Shown: piece after piece, positions 1 through 6,329 of the stretch
How the letters are laid out: each line of letters starts with the position of its first letter
Numbering within the stretch: position 1 is the first letter of the stretch
From: Candidatus Delongbacteria bacterium
Lineage (GTDB): Bacteria; UBA4055
Assembly: GCA_003477045.1 (NCBI GenBank)
Contig: DMTS01000229.1
Coordinates: forward strand, 1-12,387
Direction: 5' to 3'
Length of the DNA stretch: 12,387 nt
The notes under the pieces: generated by a model
The model's input: only the letters and a program-made list of their open reading frames with translations
Database searches by the model: none
Told to the model about the DNA's origin: nothing
Translations under genes and position numbers: made by a program

Positions 1-998
1 GGGCAGTTCATAGGTTTTAGCGCATTCTCCATATCTTCCATCTCAGTCACGAACATATTGTCTTTGTAATTCATCCAGTGTCCTGACGTTTCCCACAGTG
101 ATTTTGTCATAAGCTGCGGTGTCTGTATCTCTTTATAATTATCTATGTTGTGTTCGTATCTCCAATAGTCGATCAGCATCTGTTTTACTATCACACCGTT
201 GTGGTGATAGAAAGGTATTCCGGGTGCTTCCTGATGAAAGCTGAACAGATCAAGTTCGCGGCCGAGTTTTCTGTGGTCCCTTTTTTCCGCTTCTTCTCTG
301 ACCTTTAGGAAAAATTCAAGTTCTTCCGAGGTCGGGAAACTTATTGCGTATATTCTCTGAAGCATCGCATTCTTGGAATCGCCTCTCCAGTATGCTCCTG
401 AGCTTGATAATATTTTAAATTTTTTAATAGTGCCTGTGCTTAATATATGAGGTCCTCTGCAAAGGTCGGTGAATTCGCCGTTGGTGTACGTAGAAATAGT
501 CTCGCCTTCAGGTAAAGTTTCAATAAGCTCAACTTTATAAATTTCGTTTTTACTTCTGAAAAACTGTAAAGCGTCCTCTCTGGAAACCTCTTTTCTTTCG
601 AATTTCTGATTTTCTTTTATTATCTTCTGAACTTCAGATTCGATCTTTGCGAGTTCTTCATCAGTGAAAGGAATATGGTCGAAATCATAATAAAATCCCT
701 GTTCTATGGCCGGCCCTATCGCTACTTTTGTTCCTGGAAAAAGTCTGACTACGGCCTGCGCCATAATATGCGAGGTAGAGTGCCAGTATATCTCCTGCCC
801 ATTAGGGTCTGAGAATTTTACAAATTTTACTTTAGCATCTTTATCAAATTTATAGCTGAGATCGTATAATTTGCCGTCGATCTCCGCTCCGAGTACCTCT
901 TTGGCAAGTCCGGGACTGATGCCTTTTGCGATCTCTATCGCTGAGACATTTTCCGGGTACTCTTTTATGTTTCCGTCAGGAAATGTAATTTTTATCAT
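1..998 (-). CDS. thrS: Threonine--tRNA ligase (ThrRS), N-terminal 332 residues, cut by window edge
   Basis: Class II aminoacyl-tRNA synthetase that charges tRNA-Thr in the cytoplasm. Reading the minus strand from the ATG at 998 gives an open frame of 332 codons to the window edge. Residues 1-61 are the TGS domain (MIKITFPDGN...). The editing domain follows with all four usual metal-site residues: H73 and H77 (HSTSH), C180 and H184 (CRGPH). The catalytic core starts near residue 250, and the window ends at KPMNC, whose C332 corresponds to the catalytic zinc ligand (Cys334 in E. coli). The anticodon-binding domain lies outside the window. The start fits because it opens directly on the TGS domain and is preceded by purine-rich AGAAGAAGTAAGG. 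The gene follows lspA on the same strand but has its own promoter and a leader of only about 40 bases, too short for a T-box or an operator-type leader. No internal stop seen. Confidence 0.97.
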   Translation of the reverse strand, partial: MIKITFPDGNIKEYPENVSAIEIAKGISPGLAKEVLGAEIDGKLYDLSYKFDKDAKVKFVKFSDPNGQEIYWHSTSHIMAQAVVRLFPGTKVAIGPAIEQGFYYDFDHIPFTDEELAKIESEVQKIIKENQKFERKEVSREDALQFFRSKNEIYKVELIETLPEGETISTYTNGEFTDLCRGPHILSTGTIKKFKILSSSGAYWRGDSKNAMLQRIYAISFPTSEELEFFLKVREEAEKRDHRKLGRELDLFSFHQEAPGIPFYHHNGVIVKQMLIDYWRYEHNIDNYKEIQTPQLMTKSLWETSGHWMNYKDNMFVTEMEDMENALKPMNC

Positions 999-1044
999 AG
1001 CCTTACTTCTTCTTTTAGCTTACCTGTTTTTACACAAGCCCGTT

Positions 1045-1073
1045 AATATATAATTATTTACCTTACAAGTCAA
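1045..1073 (-). promoter_or_regulatory. Sigma70-type promoter of thrS
   Basis: On the minus strand TTGACT (1068-1073) and TATATT (1045-1050) are separated by exactly 17 bases, one mismatch from consensus in each hexamer. Transcription would start near 1038, about 40 bases before the thrS ATG. It lies in the 85-base gap after lspA and is the only clear signal there. Identified by eye. Confidence 0.65.
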
Positions 1074-1083
1074 GAAAAAACAT

Positions 1084-1605
1084 CTATTGAATATCAGACT
1101 TTTTTTGTTCAAAAAACAGATATTGCACGGCAAGAAAAACCATTCCGATGGTCACGAACGAATCTGCTATGTTGAAAACAGGCCATCTTTCCATTATAAA
1201 ATCGGGAAAATCGCAGTCAATAAAGTCAACTACTTTTCCATAAAAAGCTCTGTCGATCATGTTCCCGACCGCTCCTCCAAGAATGAAGCTGAATGCCCAC
1301 AATTCAAGTTTCTTTTTGATTTCTGTCTTTAATATCAGATAGATTATTACTAGCGATGCGAAAAAAGAAACAGTAGCGAGAAAATATCTGCCGCCGAGAT
1401 CGATACTGAAAGCTATTCCCGTATTGTAAGCCAGAGTAAACCTGGCAAACTCATCCCCGACAGCTTTGACGGAATGATCTTCGACTGAAAGAAGAAAATC
1501 TTCAAAATATTTTTTTGAGATCTGATCGCAAAATATTATTAGAGCGGAAATCGCAAAGAACGGATATTTGTTCTTCATCATATCTTTTGAAAGAAGAAAA
1601 CCCAA
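1084..1605 (-). CDS. lspA: Lipoprotein signal peptidase (signal peptidase II)
   Basis: Inner-membrane aspartyl protease that removes the signal peptide from diacylglyceryl-modified prolipoproteins, so the organism makes bacterial lipoproteins. The 173-residue length is normal. Family blocks are in order: DQISK near residue 27, YNTGIAFS (60-67), GGAVGNMIDR (110-119) and WPVFNIADS (141-149). The catalytic aspartates are D118 and D148. Four hydrophobic segments lie around residues 14-26, 74-92, 102-117 and 150-165. The start is a TTG at 1603-1605, preceded by AGAAAGGA at short spacing and abutting the TAA of the dksA-like gene, so the two are probably translationally coupled. An alternative is the ATG pair at residues 9-10, still ahead of the first membrane helix but without a clear Shine-Dalgarno. 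Last gene of the operon that includes ileS, a widespread association. Confidence 0.95.
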   Translation of the reverse strand: MGFLLSKDMMKNKYPFFAISALIIFCDQISKKYFEDFLLSVEDHSVKAVGDEFARFTLAYNTGIAFSIDLGGRYFLATVSFFASLVIIYLILKTEIKKKLELWAFSFILGGAVGNMIDRAFYGKVVDFIDCDFPDFIMERWPVFNIADSFVTIGMVFLAVQYLFFEQKKSDIQ

Positions 1606-1980
1606 TTAATCCTTTCTCTCTTTATTAGCTTTACAATCAAAACACAATGTGGCGTGCGGAACTATTTTAAGTCGTTTTTTGTCTATCAGTGCGCCGCATG
1701 TTCTGCATATTCCGTAGCTGCCGTTCTCTATTCTTTTCAGAGCGCCTTCCAGGTTTGCAATATATTTCCCTTCTCTCTGCGCCATATAGAAATCCATCTC
1801 TCTCGCCTGATGTTCTGTTCCGAGTTCTTCGGTATGCGTTTCACCTGTCTGCTCAGTAATAGATTCAGAGTTTGTCTCGATGCTGTGATCGATTATTTCT
1901 TTAGTTTCTTCGATCTGCTCGATTATGATCTTTCTGAAGGCTTCCAGCTCGGTTTTGCTGTATTTCTTCTTGTCGGTCAT
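1606..1980 (-). CDS. DksA/TraR family zinc-finger protein
   Basis: Small RNA-polymerase-binding-type regulator of the DksA/TraR superfamily, 124 residues. Residues 8-85 are charged and predicted helical (coiled coil). A C-terminal C4 zinc finger follows: C92 and C95 (ICRTCG), then C113 and C116 (CFDC), with the family spacing YG-x-C-x2-CG...RL...P-x-A-x2-C-x2-C. In E. coli DksA the coiled-coil tip carries DxxDxA; I do not see that motif, only acidic residues E51/E52 in roughly that place, so whether it acts with ppGpp as true DksA does is open. ATG at 1978-1980 has a good AAAGGAG upstream. It sits 23 bases after ileS and ends directly on the lspA TTG. Family assignment is firm; the symbol dksA is withheld because this could be a shorter paralogue. 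Confidence 0.88.
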   Translation of the reverse strand: MTDKKKYSKTELEAFRKIIIEQIEETKEIIDHSIETNSESITEQTGETHTEELGTEHQAREMDFYMAQREGKYIANLEGALKRIENGSYGICRTCGALIDKKRLKIVPHATLCFDCKANKERKD

Positions 1981-2003
1981 TTTGCGCTCCTTTGTGTTTT
2001 ATA

Positions 2004-5000
2004 TCAATTTATTTTTTCTGCTGTTATATGACAGTCAAGCCCGTTGATCTCTACTTCGAGACCTGAAACTTTTACCTTCTCGTCCCTTACTATTTCGACT
2101 GCAAGCGTTTCTGATGAAATATAATCATTTTGAGAACTTATAGCATTTGAAAGTTCATCACCTGCGTAGTAAGTCACTCTTATCCTGTCTGAAATATCAA
2201 ACCCGCTGTCCTTTCTTAAGTTCTGGATGCGGTTTATAAGCTCTCTTGCGTGGCATTCCATTAGCAGTTCGGGCGTTACTGTCGTGTCAAGCGATACTGT
2301 TATGTCTCTTTCTGAAGCGGAGAATATTCCCTCTTTGGACTCATGATGAACTGATATGTCTTCGAGAGTTATCTGTTCTCCTTCGATCATTATACTTTCA
2401 CCGGCTTCTATTTTTCTTATATCCTTTAAAAGAAGCACTGAAATAGCCGCAGTGATGGCTTTTACTTTCTGCCCGTATTTTTTACCGAGCACTCTAAAAT
2501 TCGGCTTTGCCGTTATTCTTGCCAGCTCTTCCTCGTCAGCTATAACCACAACATTTTTTACATTCAGCTCTTCTTTTATAAGTTCGCTGTATTCGGTTAC
2601 CGCTTTTTGAGTGATCTCTTTATTTGCTACGACTGTGAAAGTTGATAGCGGTTGTCTTATCTTTATATTTTTCTCGTTCCTGAGTATTCTTCCGAGCTTA
2701 ACTGCGGTCTCCACGAACGACATTTTTTCTTCAAGTTCGACATCTATGAATCTTTCGTCAACTTCCGGATAATCCCTGAGATGAACTGATGAAGCTGCTT
2801 TAGGGTATGCCATCAGCTCCAGGTTCTGGTATATTTCTTCCGCTATGAAAGGCATTACCGGAGCTATGAGCCTGGTGAGTATTGAAAGAACTTCATAAAG
2901 TGTTTCGTAAGCATGTTTTTTGTCCTGATCGTTCTCGCTTTTCCAGAACCTTCTTCTTGATCTTCTTATGTACCAGTTCGTAAGATTATCTATGAAATCA
3001 ACCATCGCCGGCAGCACATTATAAAGCTTATAGGCCGACATCTGCTCGTTGACTTCTTTTGTCAGACTCTGTAAGTAAGACATTATCCATTTATCAAGAT
3101 CATTGGTAAGATCTTCCGGCTTGAAATATTCCGGCTGCGGATGCCAGTTGTCTATATTGGCGTAAGTGACAAGGAAACTGTAGCTGTTCCACAAAGGCAG
3201 CATTACTTTCTTTATGACTTCCATTATGCCCGCTTCGGAAAATCTGAGATTTTCAGCTCTGACGGCGGGAGAATTTATCAGATACATCCTCATCGCGTCT
3301 GCGCCGTATTTGTCCAGAATATCCGTCACCGGAGGATAATTTCTCTTTGATTTGCTCATCTTGCTGCCGTCCTCGGCCAGGACCGTGCCGTTGACGATCA
3401 CATTCTTGAATGCCGGTCTGTTAAAAAGAGTAGTTGACAGAACATGAAGTTTATTGAACCACCCTCTTGTCTGATCTATTCCTTCCGCTATAAAATCGCA
3501 CGGAAAATTTTCTTCGAACCTTTCCTTGTTCCGGAAAGGATAATGGTTCTGTGCATAAGGCATTGATCCGGATTCAAACCAGCAGTCCAAGACTTCGGAA
3601 GTTCTTTTCATCTCGCCGCCGCATGAACATTTCATTGTCATTTTATCAACGAAATGCTTATGTATGTCTAATATATCTTTTATTCCGGTTCTGTCCTTAA
3701 GTTCCTGAACTGATCCTACGCACTCGGTGTTGCCGCATTTTTCGCATACCCATATAGGCAGCGGCGTTCCCCAGTATCTGTTCCTTGACAGGTGCCATTC
3801 GGGCATCTGTTCAAGAAGATTTCCGAACCTTCCGTATTTGATATTTTCCGGTATCCAGTTTATCTGTTCATTATTTTTGATCATGTCCTTTTTTACAGGC
3901 TCTATTTCCATCACCCAGCTGTCGGTCGCTTTCTGTATAAGCGGAGTATCGCATCTCCAACAGTGCGGATAACTGTGCTGAACTGTATCGTGTTTTATAA
4001 GCTTGCCTGCCGCTTTAAGGTCTTTTATTATGTGCTTATCGGCTGCTTTTATGTTCTGACCCTGGTAATCAGGAACTTCCGAATTGAACAAACCCATATC
4101 GTCAACCGGATTTAATACAGGCACATTATACTTCTTTCCGGCTTCAAAATCTTCCTGACCGAAAGCGGGAGCCTGATGAACTATTCCGGTTCCATCCTCA
4201 GTTGATACATAATCAGCTTCTATCACAGTGTGTATAAATTCATTCATGTCTTTGTAATAGTCAAAAAGCGGCTCGTATTTTAGCCCTACGAGATCAGAAC
4301 CTTTTACTGTTTTTAGTATCTCGAATTCGCCTTCCTTGAAGATATGATGTATCCTGTCAACAGCAAGTATAAGTGTCCTATTGTTCGCAATATCTTTTAC
4401 ATAAGCGTACTCTATGCTGTTCTTTACAGCCAGAGCTGCGTTTGACGGGAGCGTCCACGGAGTTGTCGTCCAGGCTGTCAGATATAAATTCTCTTCGCCT
4501 TTTACTTTGAATATGACGGTTACTGACGGATCCTGAACATCTTTGTAGCAGTCCGTCCCGGCTTCGTGCTTGGAAAGAGGTGTGGAACATCTTGTACAGA
4601 AAGGATTTACCCTGTAACCCCTTTTTATAAGCCCTTTGTCCCAGATGGATTTAAAGACCCACCACACGGTCTCCATATAATCAATATCCATTGTCTTGTA
4701 ATCGTTTTCAAAGTCAACCCATCTGCCTGATCTGTCAACGATCTTTTCCCATTCGTCAACATATTTCAGTACTATGCTTCTGCACGATTCGTTGAACTTG
4801 TCTATTCCGAAAGCTTCTATATCCTTTTTTGATTCAAATTTTAGTTCTTTCTCCACTTCGTATTCGACGGGAAGTCCGTGGCAGTCCCAGCCGAATCTTC
4901 GTGAAACATAATTCCCCTTCATAGTCCAATATCTTGGTATGACATCCTTTAGTGTTCCGCCCACGAGATGGCCGTAGTGAGGCACACCTGTCGCGAACGG

Positions 5001-5141
5001 CGGTCCGTCATAAAATACATACTCTTTTTTCCCTTTACGCTGATCGAGGGATTTTTTAAATATATCGTTCTCCTTCCAGAATCTGAGGACTCCTTCCTCA
5101 AGCTTCGGAAAATTCACTTTTGCGTCAACTTCTTTAAACAT
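2004..5141 (-). CDS. ileS: Isoleucine--tRNA ligase, eukaryote-like type 2 (IleRS2)
   Basis: Class Ia synthetase that charges tRNA-Ile and edits Val-tRNA-Ile; cytoplasmic, 1045 residues, full length. The HIGH signature is HYGH at 55-58 within PPFATGVPHYGH, and KMSKS is at 594-598. The editing (CP1) domain carries TTTPWT (225-230) and the GTGIVHQAP block (317-325), followed by D331, the equivalent of the conserved editing aspartate. WFESG at 521-525 is the usual class Ia core motif. Cysteine pairs (182/185, 394/397, 466/469, 505/507) suggest internal zinc-binding knuckles. The wording of the HIGH block, the length and the lack of a C-terminal four-cysteine zinc finger place it with the eukaryote-like type 2 enzymes, many of which are naturally mupirocin tolerant. 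ATG at 5139-5141 follows AGAGGAAG. It begins 12 bases after the upstream secreted-protein gene. No broken motif seen. Confidence 0.96.
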   Translation of the reverse strand: MFKEVDAKVNFPKLEEGVLRFWKENDIFKKSLDQRKGKKEYVFYDGPPFATGVPHYGHLVGGTLKDVIPRYWTMKGNYVSRRFGWDCHGLPVEYEVEKELKFESKKDIEAFGIDKFNESCRSIVLKYVDEWEKIVDRSGRWVDFENDYKTMDIDYMETVWWVFKSIWDKGLIKRGYRVNPFCTRCSTPLSKHEAGTDCYKDVQDPSVTVIFKVKGEENLYLTAWTTTPWTLPSNAALAVKNSIEYAYVKDIANNRTLILAVDRIHHIFKEGEFEILKTVKGSDLVGLKYEPLFDYYKDMNEFIHTVIEADYVSTEDGTGIVHQAPAFGQEDFEAGKKYNVPVLNPVDDMGLFNSEVPDYQGQNIKAADKHIIKDLKAAGKLIKHDTVQHSYPHCWRCDTPLIQKATDSWVMEIEPVKKDMIKNNEQINWIPENIKYGRFGNLLEQMPEWHLSRNRYWGTPLPIWVCEKCGNTECVGSVQELKDRTGIKDILDIHKHFVDKMTMKCSCGGEMKRTSEVLDCWFESGSMPYAQNHYPFRNKERFEENFPCDFIAEGIDQTRGWFNKLHVLSTTLFNRPAFKNVIVNGTVLAEDGSKMSKSKRNYPPVTDILDKYGADAMRMYLINSPAVRAENLRFSEAGIMEVIKKVMLPLWNSYSFLVTYANIDNWHPQPEYFKPEDLTNDLDKWIMSYLQSLTKEVNEQMSAYKLYNVLPAMVDFIDNLTNWYIRRSRRRFWKSENDQDKKHAYETLYEVLSILTRLIAPVMPFIAEEIYQNLELMAYPKAASSVHLRDYPEVDERFIDVELEEKMSFVETAVKLGRILRNEKNIKIRQPLSTFTVVANKEITQKAVTEYSELIKEELNVKNVVVIADEEELARITAKPNFRVLGKKYGQKVKAITAAISVLLLKDIRKIEAGESIMIEGEQITLEDISVHHESKEGIFSASERDITVSLDTTVTPELLMECHARELINRIQNLRKDSGFDISDRIRVTYYAGDELSNAISSQNDYISSETLAVEIVRDEKVKVSGLEVEINGLDCHITAEKIN

Positions 5142-5153
5142 CTTCTTCTTCCT

Positions 5154-5816
5154 CTACTTCTTCATTTCTTTAAAACCTTTCGGTCTCTGAGCCATTTTGC
5201 TTTCGATTTTATCTATTACTTTCATCGTTTTGATCTCTTTTTCAGAAACAACTTCACCGCCGATCCGAGCAACTTCTTTAACAACGATCCCGCCCGTAGC
5301 TTTGATCTTATCGGTCATGATCTTAATATTTTTTGATTTCTTCTGCATTTTATCCTGCTGCCTTATCATGAGATCGACCGGGAATCCGGTATCTTTGGCA
5401 ATGTACATATCAAGGCTCATCTCCATATCCATAACTTTAGCTTTACCAAGATATTTGGCTGCCTGCCACGGTCCTATCTTTTTTGTTTCTGCAGTTTTTG
5501 TAAGTTCAAAATTACTTAACTGCGAGTCCGTTGAATTCATCACTTCTTCAAGCTCTTTATAGGTTTTTTTGAAGTACGAGCTGTCCGATGTGTTATAGAA
5601 TGTAAACGATTCATTGTCTATATAGGATCTGCTGAATTCGTCCGATATTATGATAAGCTCGTCAGAAATGTATGTTTCCTGATAAGTCGTATCCATTTTT
5701 CCATCACCGTTAGCATCTGCTATAAGTATCTGCTTAACATAGTAATTTTTAGAAAAAACAAAAGCTGTCATTACCAGAACGGCTATCATCAATGCAGATT
5801 TTTTCAGGTTTCCCAT
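5154..5816 (-). CDS. Secreted protein, LolA-fold/DUF4412-like
   Basis: A 220-residue exported protein of unknown role. Residues 1-22 form a Sec signal peptide (basic GNLKK, hydrophobic core 8-21, likely cut near FVFS-KN); there is no lipobox cysteine, so it is periplasmic or extracellular rather than a lipoprotein. The mature part has a strand-rich pattern typical of DUF4412/LolA-like proteins: short strands describing a bound or stored state (ELIIISDEFSRSYI, FTFYN, SYFKKTYKELEEVM), then GPWQAAKYLGKAKVMDMEM and the FPVDLMIRQQ strand. An EF-hand-like loop D34-x-N36-x-D38-G-x2-D42 is visible but may be fortuitous. The C-terminus (160-220) is lysine rich. The start has a strong GGGAGGG five bases upstream. 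First gene of the operon ahead of ileS, 12 bases apart. Fold assignment is by pattern memory and moderate; function unknown. Confidence 0.7.
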   Translation of the reverse strand: MGNLKKSALMIAVLVMTAFVFSKNYYVKQILIADANGDGKMDTTYQETYISDELIIISDEFSRSYIDNESFTFYNTSDSSYFKKTYKELEEVMNSTDSQLSNFELTKTAETKKIGPWQAAKYLGKAKVMDMEMSLDMYIAKDTGFPVDLMIRQQDKMQKKSKNIKIMTDKIKATGGIVVKEVARIGGEVVSEKEIKTMKVIDKIESKMAQRPKGFKEMKK

Positions 5817-5870
5817 TAAACCCTCCCTTTATAATTTAATTAACAGCTCTGCTGTAAAATAAAGTGACTG

Positions 5871-5899
5871 AATATATAAAAACAGAAAGATAATATCAA
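5871..5899 (-). promoter_or_regulatory. Sigma70-type promoter of the ileS-lspA operon
   Basis: On the minus strand TTGATA (5894-5899) and TATATT (5871-5876) are 17 bases apart. The expected start is near 5864, giving a leader of about 48 bases before the ATG at 5816. The -10 hexamer and spacer length are the same as in the thrS promoter at 1045-1073, which supports both. All downstream gaps to lspA are 23 bases or less, so this one promoter could serve four genes. Confidence 0.6.
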
Positions 5900-5953
5900 G
5901 CGGAAAAAAATATTTAATTTGAAGAGTATAGTGTTTTTAGTTTGAGTGCGTTT

Positions 5954-6070
5954 TTTATAGAGCATCTGTTTATACTTTCCAAAGTCGAGAAGGGATGTAA
6001 TGAAGTCGACTCCGGCAAAACCTTGTCTCATTCAGAAGCTGAGAAACGGTTAAAGAAATGGTTGAAATAA
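5954..6070 (+). pseudogene. Antitoxin gene remnant (C-terminal half only)
   Basis: The plus-strand frame ending in TAA at 6068-6070 encodes about 38 residues ending DSGKTLSHSEAEKRLKKWLK. This matches the well-known tail of short ParD/RelB-like antitoxins and 'addiction module component' proteins, which usually read as (D/E)-x-G-(K/R)-T-x-S-H-x-E-A-x-x-R-x-x-K-W. The frame is closed upstream by a TAA at 5915-5917, and there is no ATG or GTG with a Shine-Dalgarno in it, so the N-terminal half expected for a 70-75-residue antitoxin is missing. It overlaps the toxin remnant start by 13 bases, the typical arrangement in such operons. Recognition is from family memory without a search. Confidence 0.5.
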
Positions 6071-6278
6071 AATGGATTCTTCAGTCACTTGACGACAATG
6101 AAACAATCGCTGATTTAATTTTGCTGAAATAAGTCGGCTCCGAGACAATTCTTTATGAACTAACTTTAATTAGTGAAGAGACTTATCCAACATTAATAAC
6201 CTTTTAGCTTTGCTAATATTCATTTCTGTTATTGTTAATCAGAATATAGTCCATGCGTGTTGTAGCATACATACCTCA
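6058..6278 (+). pseudogene. ParE/RelE-type toxin remnant, frameshifted and internally deleted
   Basis: The ATG at 6058 opens MVEIKWILQSLDDNETIADL, which resembles the N-terminus of ParE/RelE-family toxins (V-x-W-(T/S)-x-x-A/S-L-x-D-(L/I)-x-x-I-A-D-(F/Y)-I). It stops at TAA 6130-6132. A +1 shift picks up KSAPRQFFMN (6131-6160) and then LVKRLIQH (6170-6193) between further stops, as expected for the second and third helices of such a toxin. The usual GR(I/V)VPE block is missing. Residues resembling the C-terminal strands (IVNQNIVHACCSIHTSYL) appear in another frame at about 6231-6270. A working toxin of about 95-100 residues would need roughly 290 bases; here about 220 remain. I read it as a dead toxin gene with at least one frameshift, several stops and a deletion. 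The antitoxin remnant overlaps its start. Confidence 0.5.
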
Positions 6279-6329
6279 TACTTGAATATACTTGTCAGAC
6301 ATTTGCTTTATTTTTTCTTAGAACCGCTG

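Larger units (their letters stand above)
5817..6329. other. Intergenic stretch with operon promoter and decayed toxin-antitoxin locus
   Basis: 513 bases with no intact gene. It holds the leader and promoter of the minus-strand ileS operon (to 5899) and, on the plus strand, antitoxin and toxin remnants (5954 to about 6278). The last 50 bases before the ATPase stop show nothing I recognise; in particular I see no clear hairpin terminator for the ATPase gene. No tRNA or insertion-sequence ends found. Confidence 0.6.

Noticed and set aside
999..1083. T-box or attenuator leader for thrS
   Set aside because: The predicted transcript leader is about 40 bases with no hairpin, too short for such control.
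1654..2031. Plus-strand 125-residue ORF antisense to the dksA-like gene
   Set aside because: Phe/Cys/Leu-rich shadow of a gene with clear zinc-finger motifs.
4968..5336. Plus-strand 122-residue ORF spanning the ileS start
   Set aside because: Antisense shadow covering the N-terminus of IleRS and the C-terminus of the secreted protein; composition typical of reverse-strand reading.
5843..5855. Short palindrome ACAGC-TCT-GCTGT upstream of the secreted-protein gene
   Set aside because: Only 5 bp of stem with a 3-base loop in the leader; too small to claim as an operator or terminator.
5840..6031. Minus-strand 63-residue ORF (MRQGFAGVDF...)
   Set aside because: Low-complexity, Phe/Leu-rich tail, lies antisense to the antitoxin remnant and across the ileS-operon promoter; no good ribosome site.
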